Part shown: in pieces, positions 43,573-51,834 of the stretch
How the letters are laid out: every line of letters starts with the position of its first letter
Numbering within the stretch: position 1 is the first letter of the stretch
From: Bacillus sp. CHD6a
GTDB taxonomy: Bacteria > Bacillota > Bacilli > Bacillales > Bacillaceae_I
Direction of reading: 5' to 3'
Length of the DNA: 64,000 bases
Assembly: GCF_001293645.1 (NCBI RefSeq)
Contig: NZ_LBMD01000002.1
Coordinates: 62,001 to 126,000 of the forward strand
Position numbers and translations under genes: made by a program
Notes under the pieces: model-generated
The model's database searches: none
What the model was told of the DNA's origin: nothing
Seen by the model: only the letters and a program-made list of their open reading frames with translations

Positions 43573-44378
43573 CGAAAGATCAATTGGAAATCGTGGAACA
43601 GTCTGAGATTGATGCACTTGAAGATAGATTGCTGAGAGTTGCAAGCATCAATGAAAATGCTATGGGCGTTGAACTAAAGAGATATGGGAATGCCGTGGCA
43701 TTCTCTGTGAAAAGTATTCCAGGTCCATCATTCAATACGGTGAAGGGAATTAGCGGAGAGAATATAGAAGATTTGGATGACATAGTAGAATTTTATTCTA
43801 GTAAAGGCATTCCTCCTAGGTTTGAAGTGACACCAGGCAATGCTTCAACTGACCTTTTCAGGAAATTTAGTTCATTGGGCTTTTTTCAGAGTGGCTTCCA
43901 CACGGCTCTCTATAGGCCCTTATCCATTGAAGAAAGAACGGACATGAGGGCAGAGAGTGCTATTCAAATAGAGGAAATCAGTCTCGCGAATTTTGATATT
44001 TTTGGTGAGTTATACACGAAAGGTTTCGGGATGCCCGTTGCATTCAAGGACTATGTGACGGCAAATAACAAGGTTCTTGCAGAGAGCGACAATTGGATTT
44101 TTTATTTGGCGCATGTAGGCGGTGAGCCAGTTGGAATCGCAGTCTTGTTTATAAAAAATGATGTGGCCACATTGGCTGCATCTGCAACCCTGCCTGAATT
44201 CAGAAACAAAGGCGTTCAAACAGCACTCATTCAAGAGAGGATGCAACAGGCTGCTAATGCAGGGTGCCGATACTTGGTTGGGCAAGCGGCATTTGGCAGT
44301 GTAAGCCAAATGAACATGGAACGAGCTGGATTGAAGATTGCTTATACGAATGCGGTTTGGGAGAAAATTCAACGGTAA
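43560..44378 (+). CDS. GNAT N-acetyltransferase (long form)
   Basis: 272 residues, with an N-terminal half-domain of about 130 residues before the GNAT core: ATLPEFRNKGVQTALIQERM as the acetyl-CoA loop. GGAGGTAAAGAC lies upstream. It is coupled to the DinB gene, so the two probably act together. Confidence 0.83.
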   Translation: MSILTKDQLEIVEQSEIDALEDRLLRVASINENAMGVELKRYGNAVAFSVKSIPGPSFNTVKGISGENIEDLDDIVEFYSSKGIPPRFEVTPGNASTDLFRKFSSLGFFQSGFHTALYRPLSIEERTDMRAESAIQIEEISLANFDIFGELYTKGFGMPVAFKDYVTANNKVLAESDNWIFYLAHVGGEPVGIAVLFIKNDVATLAASATLPEFRNKGVQTALIQERMQQAANAGCRYLVGQAAFGSVSQMNMERAGLKIAYTNAVWEKIQR

Positions 44379-44392
44379 AGAGGGGGAAGCAA

Positions 44393-44722
44393 ATGGATTC
44401 ATTTAAGTGGATAATCCCCGTTATCCTTACTATTTGTTATTTTAAAATATTAGGAATGGGAGTTCGGAAGTTAAATAATGTTAAACACAAAGTGGAAAAA
44501 AGAGCATTATTTATTTGTATGTTTATAATCCTAATATCGACAAGTGTATTATTGTTGCCAATAGGTTACGGTATTCATAAAAATTTTGCTTTTGGGGGTC
44601 TTATTGTAGCAGGCTTTTTAGGAGTTTTCTTAGCTTGGATAGGAGTAAATAAGTATATCTATCCACGACTTTATGAAAAATCAGTGGGAGTATTGGAGAA
44701 ATTCTTAAAAACAATCATTTGA
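44393..44722 (+). CDS. Small membrane protein, about 109 residues
   Basis: Hydrophobic segments WIIPVILTICYFKILGMG, ALFICMFIILISTSVLLLPI and GGLIVAGFLGVFLAWIG. ATG 44393 follows GAGGGGGAAG; an open frame upstream of it lies within the preceding gene. No family recognised. Confidence 0.7.
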   Translation: MDSFKWIIPVILTICYFKILGMGVRKLNNVKHKVEKRALFICMFIILISTSVLLLPIGYGIHKNFAFGGLIVAGFLGVFLAWIGVNKYIYPRLYEKSVGVLEKFLKTII

Positions 44723-44849
44723 TGGGTTATAAATTTTGTGTGTTAAAGTCATCCTATTTCATGACAAGCTTATCAAGTGCAAAAATCTTGAATTAAAGAT
44801 TTTTTTCTATTAGCATGATAGCTAAGTTTAATTAGAAAGGATGGTTACT

Positions 44850-45959
44850 TTGACATATAAAAATTTATTTTCAAAAGCAGAAATCAAGGGCAATACATTT
44901 CATAATAGATTTATTGTTGCGCCGATGACAAGAATTAGTGCAGAACAAGATGGTTGTGTTAATGAGACCATGAGTAAGTATTATGAACGATTTGCAAAAG
45001 GTGGATTTGGTGCCATTATCTCAGAAGGGATTTATCTGGATGAGAGTTACAGTCAGGGCTATGATGATCAACCAGGACTTGTAAGAGAAGAACATGTACA
45101 AGAGTGGAAAAAAATAGTGGACGTTGTTCACAACCATAAATCCTTGATGATTGCTCAACTTATGCACGCTGGTGGCCAAAGTCAGGGGAATGCTTACACA
45201 AATGAAACGATTGCACCATCTGACATTCCTCCAAAGGGTGAACAATTAGGTTTCTATGGTGGATCAGGTCCATTCCAGACACCGAGAGCAATGTCGGTAC
45301 AAGATATCAAACAAGTGAAAGATGCATTCGTTCAGAGTGCCGTGCGAGCGAAAGAGGCTGGATTTGATGGAGTAGAAATCCATGGAGCAAACGGGTACTT
45401 ATTGGATCAATTTTTGACAGATTATATGAATCATCGAACGGACCAATATGGAGGCTCAAAAGAAAATCGCCTTCGAATTGTAATAGAAATCATAGAAGAT
45501 ATTCGAGAAGCAGTAGGCGCTGATTTTATGGTGGGAATTCGCATTTCTCAAATCAAGGTAGCTGATCCTAATCACAAATGGGGGGAAGGAGAAAGCGAGG
45601 CAGAATACATTTTCTCTCAACTAGGAGAGAGTTCTTTAGACTATATTCATGTTACCGATGGAGATGCAACAGCACCAGCATTCGGGCAGAATACTAAAAC
45701 GTTGGCTCAGGCTGCCAAAGAGTTTGGTAAACTTCCTGTCATAGCGAATGGAAGTTTAGGTGATCCCCAAAAAGCGGAAACAATATTAGAAGAACATCAA
45801 GCTGATTTCGTTTCCATAGGGACAAGCGCTTTAGCTAATCCAGATCTTCCTAATAGAGTGAAAAAAGGAATAGGTCTAAACGAATTTGAATTCGAAAAAA
45901 TTCTACTCCCTCAAGCAAAAGTAAAAGAATTAGAACTTCAAATGGAAATCATTCAATAA
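44850..45959 (+). CDS. NADH:flavin oxidoreductase (old yellow enzyme family)
   Basis: 369 residues. FMN-binding TIM barrel: RFIVAPMTRISAE, IAQLMHAGGQSQ, GFDGVEIHGANGYLLDQFL (the substrate-binding HGAN form) and VIANGSLGDPQKAETILEEH for phosphate binding. TTG 44850 is preferred because AAAGGATGG is well spaced; ATG 44841 sits on that site. Reduces electrophilic alkenes with NAD(P)H. Convergent with the MarR cluster, but no copy of that operator was found upstream. Confidence 0.88.
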   Translation: MTYKNLFSKAEIKGNTFHNRFIVAPMTRISAEQDGCVNETMSKYYERFAKGGFGAIISEGIYLDESYSQGYDDQPGLVREEHVQEWKKIVDVVHNHKSLMIAQLMHAGGQSQGNAYTNETIAPSDIPPKGEQLGFYGGSGPFQTPRAMSVQDIKQVKDAFVQSAVRAKEAGFDGVEIHGANGYLLDQFLTDYMNHRTDQYGGSKENRLRIVIEIIEDIREAVGADFMVGIRISQIKVADPNHKWGEGESEAEYIFSQLGESSLDYIHVTDGDATAPAFGQNTKTLAQAAKEFGKLPVIANGSLGDPQKAETILEEHQADFVSIGTSALANPDLPNRVKKGIGLNEFEFEKILLPQAKVKELELQMEIIQ

Positions 45960-45975
45960 GATAGCAGGATATAAA

Positions 45976-46012
45976 GAGGGCCGAAGCAATTTATTTGTTT
46001 CGGCCCTTTTAT
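45976..46012. terminator. Bidirectional terminator
   Basis: GGGCCGAA and TTTCGGCCC pair around a 10-base loop with T run on one side and A-rich DNA on the other. Shared by the convergent genes ending at 45959 and 46017. Confidence 0.88.
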
Positions 46013-46016
46013 GTTA

Positions 46017-46538
46017 TTACATAGAACGTAAATAACCTGCTAGAACTTCCGCATTTTCCTCTATCTCTTCCTCCGACAATCTGTGGGATCCTTGTAGTGT
46101 AAAGGCAGGAAGGAATTTCATGCCTGTCAAGTTTGCTGTTGCTTGAAATGGCTTTGTTAATTCACTCATGCTAAAAAGATTATATCCTCCTGCTTGGTAG
46201 GCTGAAGCAGGGCCTCCTGTTGAAATGACTAGGAGAAATTCTTTGCCATGAAGCTTAGTTCCGTTAGTGCCGTATGCCCAACCATATTCCAACACAACAT
46301 CTTGCCACTCCTTTAAAAGTGAGGGGCTACTGTACCAATAGAAAGGGAATTGAAAAACGATGCGATCGTGGTCGAGCAGAAGTTGTTGTTCATGCTTCAC
46401 ATCAATTTTTCCATCTGGATAGGATACGTAAAGGTTATGAACCGTTATGTTTTCCACGGTCATTAATTTCTGACTCCAAGCTTTATTAATTCTTGAGTTT
46501 TCAATCTTTGGGTGTGCCAAAAGGACAAGTGTTTTCAT
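46017..46538 (-). CDS. Flavodoxin-like NAD(P)H oxidoreductase (YwrO/KefF type)
   Basis: 173 residues. TLVLLAHPKIENSRINKAW (phosphate loop), FQFPFYWYSSPSLLKEWQD and ISTGGPASAYQAGGYN are typical of the quinone-reductase/general-stress protein 14 family. It probably reduces quinones by two electrons. A MarR-type operator lies just upstream (46557-46572). Confidence 0.87.
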   Translation of the reverse strand: MKTLVLLAHPKIENSRINKAWSQKLMTVENITVHNLYVSYPDGKIDVKHEQQLLLDHDRIVFQFPFYWYSSPSLLKEWQDVVLEYGWAYGTNGTKLHGKEFLLVISTGGPASAYQAGGYNLFSMSELTKPFQATANLTGMKFLPAFTLQGSHRLSEEEIEENAEVLAGYLRSM

Positions 46539-46556
46539 TATTTTTCATCTCCTATT

Positions 46557-46572
46557 ATTTGTATATGCAAAT
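46557..46572. promoter_or_regulatory. MarR-type operator, site 1
   Basis: ATTTGTATATGCAAAT, a 16-base near-palindrome, located 19 bases before the flavodoxin-like gene. The same sequence precedes each gene of the cluster. Confidence 0.75.
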
Positions 46573-46587
46573 GATAATACAAAAAAA

Positions 46588-47235
46588 TTAATGATTTTCT
46601 AATATGATTTCAAGTTCTGTCCGGTTAGTGTTCATGTTATAAAATTCTTCAGCCACATGATCTGGTGAAAGGGAGGTGCCTTCCTTAACAAATCCGTTAA
46701 CAGTAAGTAATCCCAAGTACGTTTCCTTTTGACTTAGTTCTTGTGCCAGACTGTAAGCCAAATTTCGAATACCTGCTTTCCCTACAGCCAAGGAAGCGTA
46801 GTCTGCATAAGGAGTCAAAGCCAACCCTCCACCAGTGAACAGAATGGTACCATTCTCCATGTGGGGTAGGACCTCTTTGACAGAAACTAAGGCTCCTGCC
46901 ACACTAATTTTGAAATCGTTTATTAAATCTTCTGTTTTAAGAGTTGTTGGTTTTCCTGGAGTACCGGCTGCAGCATTGTAAAGGAGTACATCAATCTTTC
47001 CTAAGGTATTGATCACTTCATGGATGGCTGTTTGAAGCGAATCTTCTTCAGAAACATCACCTTTAAATCCTTTTGCCTCTATGTTCATTGATTTCAGTTC
47101 TTCTGTGTATTGATTTAATGCCTCTTCACGGCGTGCAATCATCGCAATTTTATACCCTTCGCGGCCGAACTTCTTTGCTGTGCTTAAGCTTATTCCAGGG
47201 CCTGCTCCAACAATCAACATCACTTTATTATTCAT
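46588..47235 (-). CDS. SDR family oxidoreductase
   Basis: 215 residues from ATG 47235 (GAGGAGG upstream; an earlier frame to 47271 runs into the operator). Rossmann loop VGAGPGISLSTAKKF, NAG motif YNAAAGT, and a GGGLALTPYADYASLAVGKAG segment where YxxxK is replaced by YADYASLAVGK; the catalytic tyrosine alignment is atypical. Sits between the quinone-reductase-like and MarR genes with an operator upstream. Confidence 0.83.
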   Translation of the reverse strand: MNNKVMLIVGAGPGISLSTAKKFGREGYKIAMIARREEALNQYTEELKSMNIEAKGFKGDVSEEDSLQTAIHEVINTLGKIDVLLYNAAAGTPGKPTTLKTEDLINDFKISVAGALVSVKEVLPHMENGTILFTGGGLALTPYADYASLAVGKAGIRNLAYSLAQELSQKETYLGLLTVNGFVKEGTSLSPDHVAEEFYNMNTNRTELEIILENH

Positions 47236-47257
47236 GTATATCCTCCTCAAAAATGTT

Positions 47258-47273
47258 ATTTGTATATGCAAAT
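47258..47273. promoter_or_regulatory. MarR-type operator, site 2
   Basis: ATTTGTATATGCAAAT again, 23 bases before the SDR start. Confidence 0.75.
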
Positions 47274-47289
47274 GAAAATCTAAAAAAAT

Positions 47290-47724
47290 TTATATTTTTT
47301 TTTCTATTTTATTGCTGGCTTCATGCAAGGTTTTACTTAGATCCAAGCTGAACTCACGCCCTAATATCTCGGAGTAATTCTTAAAAAGCTCTTTAAGGGA
47401 AAGTCGGAATTCAGTGTAAACATCTTCGCCTTTTTCGGTCAAAGTTATAAAACTTTGTTTTCCTTCCATTCTTCTGGTTGCTAGTTTTAATTTCTCTAAT
47501 TTATCAATAAAACGAGTACTGGTGGAAGGAGCGATAGATAATGTATGACAAAGCTCTTTCTGTGAGATCCCTGGATTGTATTTTACAATCATCATCATAT
47601 ACAGATAAGAAGGGGATAGTTCATCAAAATCGAATGTTTTCTCCGTCAATTTTGTCATATTACGTGCAAATCGATTGGCCGTAAAATACAAACAATGAAT
47701 GAGCAGCTCTTCTTCTTCTCGCAT
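47290..47724 (-). CDS. MarR family transcriptional regulator
   Basis: 144 residues. PSYLYMMMIVKYNPGISQKE and LSIAPSTSTRFIDKLEKLKL form the winged HTH, with the wing at RRMEGKQSFITLTEKG. The first gene of the minus-strand cluster. Its operator at 47746 suggests autoregulation. No cysteine in the position used by OhrR is obvious except Cys near the N-terminus (HCLYFTANRFAR). Confidence 0.9.
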   Translation of the reverse strand: MREEEELLIHCLYFTANRFARNMTKLTEKTFDFDELSPSYLYMMMIVKYNPGISQKELCHTLSIAPSTSTRFIDKLEKLKLATRRMEGKQSFITLTEKGEDVYTEFRLSLKELFKNYSEILGREFSLDLSKTLHEASNKIEKKI

Positions 47725-47745
47725 AATCTTCAGTCCTTTGATTTC

Positions 47746-47761
47746 ATTTGCATATACAAAT
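47746..47761. promoter_or_regulatory. MarR-type operator, site 3
   Basis: ATTTGCATATACAAAT, the reverse complement of sites 1 and 2, 21 bases before the MarR start. Confidence 0.75.
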
Positions 47762-47872
47762 TAACACACTTTTGAGTAGAAAAGCAACTGTTTCGTGTTA
47801 AAAAAAGGATGAATAGCTGAAATCATTCAATAAAAGGAGTTATGCTGCGGATTACTAGGTTTTAAGACGCGA

Positions 47873-48040
47873 TAAAGACCTCTTCTACATAAAAGGCAAT
47901 ACAAACAGGTCATGATTAGTCTAATAAAGACTTCTAGGAAGTGAAAAATGAAGAAGAAAGGTCATTAGAAGTGCTATAAAGACTTCAGGAACGTGAAATA
48001 ACGGTAAGTGAAGTCTTTATAAAGCCTTTAAAGACCTCTG
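47873..48040. repeat. Intergenic degenerate array, 52-bp period, 3 units plus
   Basis: TAAAGACCTC or TAAAGACTTC occurs at 47873, 47925, 47977 and 48029, exact 52-base steps. AGGTCA recurs at the same offset in units 1 and 2. AACGGTAAGTGAAGTC in unit 3 resembles the start of the units at 36151. The gap 47762-48151 holds also the MarR operator and a GGGACAGG-family site (48133-48146). Confidence 0.82.
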
Positions 48041-48151
48041 CCCCTTAAATTAGTGGAACTAGAGGCCTTTACTCTTGCAATAAACTGCACGAACCCACAT
48101 CTTTCACACATCCAAGTAAGAATGGGCCGCCGTGCCTGTCCCTACACCCCA

Positions 48152-49384
48152 CTACCAAAGCGTGCTCTTCTTTGGTTTTACATGTTGGATGAAAATAAAG
48201 ACAAGTACGCCGATAATAACTGCCATAGCACTTGATATATAGAGACTTGTGAGTAGATGTTTCTTCATGATCACAGACATAATTGGCGGACCTGCAGCGA
48301 CTCCGATGAATCGAGAAGAACTATATAGGGAGGAGATGGTGCCCTTTTCTTCCTTCTCTACATTTTCGGTGATTATGGCATCAAGGGTGGGTAGCATGGC
48401 TCCAATGCTAATGCCAATAAAACTGGATATCGTAAGCAATATAAATATTTTTTCATTTACATAGCCAACAAAAACGATGGTTATGGCGATAACGCCAAGT
48501 GTGACCATCAAAATTCTTCTCATCAATTCAATATTTCCCTTAATTACTTTTCCGGTGATATAGGAAGAGGCGCACAGGGTGAACAAAGGAACCGCTAAAT
48601 ATAATCCCTTTTTAACACCGTGCAGGTCATGCGTTTTTTCAAGAATGTCGGATAAATAAAATAATAGGGCAAATAGGATCAACATCGCATAGACGCCAAT
48701 GACAAAGGTGGTATAAAGCCATTTTCCTTCTTTTTGAAAGATTTTCTTTGTATTTTGAATGAAAATTTTTAGTGCGAGTGGCTTGTCCTTTTTCTTAGGT
48801 ACTTTAATGAAAACAAGAACCATTAATATTGAAATTAAACTGAAAAAAGATATGGAAAAGAAAGGAAGGTACCACAGGACAGCTGCCAGAAGCGAACCCA
48901 ATATTGGACTAAGAACCTTCCCAAATGTATTAGATGTCTCAATAACTCCCAAGCACGAACTGGTTTTCTCATCATCGTCCTGATACAAGTCGCCAACTAG
49001 TGGCAGGATAATCGGTGTTGCCCCTGCTGCACCAATACCTTGGATAATCCGTCCCATTATTATCCATGTGAAGGGGTCATCCATTTTCCAGGAAGCAAAT
49101 CCAGAAATTAATCCTCCGATCAGTGCCAGCAATAAACTCGGCAAAATAATCATTTTCCTGCCAAACCGGTCTGATAAATAACCTGCAATAGGTATTAAGA
49201 AAATAGATGCAACAGAATAGGAAGTGATGATCATACTGGATTGAAAAGAGGAGATGTCCAATTCTTTTTCAAGCATTGGCAAAACAGGAATAAGCATGGA
49301 ATTGCCAAGTGTCATTATAAGAGGGATGGAAGCCATGCTTATTATGCACCAAGCACTGACTTGTCCGATTTTCTTGTTTGTCAC
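48152..49384 (-). CDS. MFS efflux transporter
   Basis: 410 residues with 12 hydrophobic segments. Motif A between helices 2 and 3 is GYLSDRFGRKMIILP, and the family block LGNSMLIPVLPMLEKELDIS opens helix 1. Motif C is in GVIETSNTFGKVLSPILGSL. This fits drug:H+ antiporter-1 type exporters. No operator seen upstream. Substrate unknown. Confidence 0.88.
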   Translation of the reverse strand: MTNKKIGQVSAWCIISMASIPLIMTLGNSMLIPVLPMLEKELDISSFQSSMIITSYSVASIFLIPIAGYLSDRFGRKMIILPSLLLALIGGLISGFASWKMDDPFTWIIMGRIIQGIGAAGATPIILPLVGDLYQDDDEKTSSCLGVIETSNTFGKVLSPILGSLLAAVLWYLPFFSISFFSLISILMVLVFIKVPKKKDKPLALKIFIQNTKKIFQKEGKWLYTTFVIGVYAMLILFALLFYLSDILEKTHDLHGVKKGLYLAVPLFTLCASSYITGKVIKGNIELMRRILMVTLGVIAITIVFVGYVNEKIFILLTISSFIGISIGAMLPTLDAIITENVEKEEKGTISSLYSSSRFIGVAAGPPIMSVIMKKHLLTSLYISSAMAVIIGVLVFIFIQHVKPKKSTLW

Positions 49385-49429
49385 CTCTACCCCTCCATCG
49401 TCATGTCTACAATTAATAAGTACGATTAC

Positions 49430-49843
49430 TTAAAGTTTAAAAGAAAACCCATCAATGGAATCAATTCTTCCACGCCACCAAGTGTGACTTTTGAAAGGAG
49501 ATTGCGCGTTCGCAGAAATATATACCGCATCTCTTAAATGGATAAACGTAGCAATCATATCCTGTTTTTTCTTTTCCTCTTCTTCTTGCCGCTCACTGAT
49601 ATAGGCCTCTTTAAGATCAGTGAATTTTTTATGTAGAACGCGCGACAGGGTACTATTTTCTACACCACCTGCAGAATGAATGATTCCCTCGTAATAAGTG
49701 TGGGGACCAACCAGTGTTCCTGCTACTACTGTTCCATTAATGTTTAACGTGATACCAATTTCCACACCGTCTTTATCTGTTAGATCAAGCAGCATTTGCA
49801 ACACTGCATCATCTGTGGATACGTTTTCCTCTTTTTTTGCCAA
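49430..49843 (-). CDS. Gas vesicle accessory protein GvpU-like
   Basis: 137 residues. DDAVLQMLLDLTDKDGVEIG and ITLNINGTVVAGTLVGPHTYYEG match the GvpU family of Bacillus; the middle is charged. TTG start with GAGGGG upstream. No other gas vesicle gene lies in the window, so its role here is probably unrelated to gas vesicles. Orphan GvpU-like genes are known in non-gas-vesicle Bacillus. Confidence 0.78.
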   Translation of the reverse strand: MAKKEENVSTDDAVLQMLLDLTDKDGVEIGITLNINGTVVAGTLVGPHTYYEGIIHSAGGVENSTLSRVLHKKFTDLKEAYISERQEEEEKKKQDMIATFIHLRDAVYISANAQSPFKSHTWWRGRIDSIDGFSFKL

Positions 49844-50053
49844 GTTAACCCCTCACTTTTTGTTTCTTTATCCATGTTGTCACGCACATATAGTTAGTAT
49901 AGGTAAAGAGGGAGAGGTTATTCTGGAAGTTTGTGCAAGTGGACTTGTTCATTTCTACGCACTACGAGGAAAATTAATATCGTTCTCCTTTCCAATTAAA
50001 AATCCTTTTACTAGGTAACAATAAAAACATTATTTAGTTAAAGGGTGATTAAC

Positions 50054-50908
50054 ATGTCTTTACTTTCCGATGAAGCGATGCGGCCGCATGTAAGTAGTGA
50101 GTATGATATTTTGCGCAAGGTTATCCTTTGCAAACCTGAATTTATGACCATTCGAGAGGTTATTAATGAAACACAGGAAAAATTTAAGAATGAAGGCATT
50201 CATATTGAAATTGCCATGGCGCAGCATAAAAAATTTGTGGATAAATTGGAGGAACACGGAGTGGAAGTTATCCTCCTGCCTGCAATGAAAATGTTTCCGG
50301 AACAAGTTTTCACACGAGATATTGGTTTCACCCTTGGCAATATTCTTTTTGTTGCGGAAATGGCTAATAAAATAAGACAAGGGGAAGAAGATGTCTTGAA
50401 AAGCATGTTGGAACAACAAGAAATTTCTTATTTGAATTTAAAGGGGGATATGATTGAAGGCGGAGATGTCATCATCCATGGCAAGAAGGTGTATGTTGGT
50501 TTGAGCAACCGGACGAACGAGGAAGCAATCAAACATCTTCAAAGCTTCCTGCCACATTATGAAGTAATAAAGGTGCCTTTTAAAGAGAAATACTTACACC
50601 TAGATTGTGTGTTCAACATTATCTCACCGACAGAAGCACTGTACTATCCAGAAGCTTTTACACAGCAAGAGATAGACAATCTCTCGTCGCAGTTTGAATT
50701 AATCGAAGTAACAAAGGACGAACAGTTCACCCTTGGCACAAACGTACTAAGTATAGGCAATAAGAAAATTTTCAGCCTGCCGGTTAATCCTAAGGTGAAC
50801 GCGGAACTCACGAAGAGAGGTTATGAAATAATAGAAGTCGACATTATTGAAATTATTAAATCCGGTGGATCTTTTCGTTGTTGCACGCTGCCCATACTTC
50901 GTGGGTAG
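50054..50908 (+). CDS. Dimethylarginine-dimethylaminohydrolase/arginine-deiminase family enzyme
   Basis: 284 residues. Guanidine-modifying fold: EQVFTRDIGFTLGN, DMIEGGDVIIHG (Glu-Asp), YLHLDCVFNIISPTEAL (catalytic His) and SGGSFRCCTLPILRG with the catalytic cysteine. ATG 50054 has AAAGGGTGA upstream; GTG 50045 lies in that site. Releases amine or ammonia from a guanidino substrate such as methylated arginine; exact substrate not determinable. Confidence 0.87.
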   Translation: MSLLSDEAMRPHVSSEYDILRKVILCKPEFMTIREVINETQEKFKNEGIHIEIAMAQHKKFVDKLEEHGVEVILLPAMKMFPEQVFTRDIGFTLGNILFVAEMANKIRQGEEDVLKSMLEQQEISYLNLKGDMIEGGDVIIHGKKVYVGLSNRTNEEAIKHLQSFLPHYEVIKVPFKEKYLHLDCVFNIISPTEALYYPEAFTQQEIDNLSSQFELIEVTKDEQFTLGTNVLSIGNKKIFSLPVNPKVNAELTKRGYEIIEVDIIEIIKSGGSFRCCTLPILRG

Positions 50909-50925
50909 AGGGGAGCTGGTGTTGC

Positions 50926-50946
50926 AGGGACAGGCACCTTGACCCA
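50926..50946. repeat. GGGACAGG-family site
   Basis: CAGGGACAGGCACCTTGACC, the fullest one-strand form of the dispersed family. Non-coding, 15 bases after a stop codon. Confidence 0.7.
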
Positions 50947-51059
50947 CTTTTAATAGTGGCTCTCTGCGACCCCCGCATCCAAAAATGGAAAATGAATTCT
51001 TCGTATAGTACGTGATAGTTATTCTCCTATCCACTATAATGAAAAGAGGAGGTGATAAC

Positions 51060-51608
51060 ATGGAAAAACAAATTCTTGAGCTGCTTATCGGCCTGGATAC
51101 AGAAGTTAAAGGTATGAGAGGAGATGTAAATGATTTAAAATCGGAAACAACCAGCTTAAGGTCAGAGATGACAGGCATGAAGACCGAAATGAGAAGCATT
51201 AAAACTGAAATGGGTAACATGAAATCAGAAATAGGAAATATGAAGACCGAAATGGGAGGCATGAAATCAGAAATAGGAAGCATGAAGACCGAAATAGGAG
51301 GCATGAAATCAGAAATAGGAAATATGAAGACCGAAATAGGAGGCATGAAATCAGAAATAGGAAATATGAAGACCGAAATAGGAGGCATGAAATCAGAAAT
51401 AGGAAATATGAAGACCGAAATGGGAGGCATGAAATCAGAAATAGGAAATATGAAGACCGAAATGGGAGGCATGAAATCAGAAATAGGAAATATGAAGACC
51501 GAAATGGGAGGCATGAAAACAGAAATAAGAAGCATGAAGACGGAAATGCACGAACGTTTCAATACTGTTGAAGCAAAACTTGACGTATTGGCGGGCAGTT
51601 TGAGTTAA
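51060..51608 (+). CDS. Coiled-coil protein with 14-residue repeats
   Basis: 182 residues from ATG 51060 (AGGAGGTGATAAC upstream). Residues about 54-151 are seven copies of MKSEIGNMKTEMGG with I/M and N/S/G variation, a double heptad with hydrophobic residues at a/d positions; DNA period 42 bases. N-terminal flank QILELLIGLDTEVKGMRGDV and C-terminal MHERFNTVEAKLDVLAGSLS are similar in kind. No signal or membrane segment, so a cytosolic extended coil. Function unknown; similar repeat proteins are common in Bacillus. Confidence 0.82.
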   Translation: MEKQILELLIGLDTEVKGMRGDVNDLKSETTSLRSEMTGMKTEMRSIKTEMGNMKSEIGNMKTEMGGMKSEIGSMKTEIGGMKSEIGNMKTEIGGMKSEIGNMKTEIGGMKSEIGNMKTEMGGMKSEIGNMKTEMGGMKSEIGNMKTEMGGMKTEIRSMKTEMHERFNTVEAKLDVLAGSLS

Positions 51609-51622
51609 CAAATGAACTAAGA

Positions 51623-51706
51623 ATGAACGACTTCAATTTCATTGACAACAAGGTAAACAGACTTGAAAAAGAAATTTTTATCATGAAAAGTAAAAGTAAA
51701 AGGTAG
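51623..51706 (+). pseudogene. Detached C-terminal remnant of the coiled-coil protein
   Basis: A short frame MNDFNFIDNKVNRLEKEIFI then MKSKSKR lies 14 bases after the coiled-coil stop, in a different frame. It looks like the normal C-terminal helix of such proteins, lost by a frameshift or truncation. It lacks a ribosome binding site. Confidence 0.45.
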
Positions 51707-51790
51707 GGTGGCTCCTGCATAACTCCTATAAATTCCTCTAAGTGTTTACTTCCACCTTAAATACCTCACAAAAAAACAATACTCAAAGTG

Positions 51791-51826
51791 AAAAGACGCT
51801 TCCCTCTCAGTAGGGAAGCGTCTTTT
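51791..51826 (-). terminator. Rho-independent terminator (minus strand)
   Basis: AAAAGACGCTTCCCT and AGGGAAGCGTCTTTT pair perfectly around 6 bases. Ends the nitroreductase gene. Confidence 0.92.
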
Positions 51827-51834
51827 CCATTGCC

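Noticed and set aside
50747-51562. 271-residue minus-strand frame with FIFPISDFMPPISV repeats
   Set aside because: It is the antisense shadow of the coiled-coil gene: the repeat is mirrored and it has no ribosome binding site or known family.
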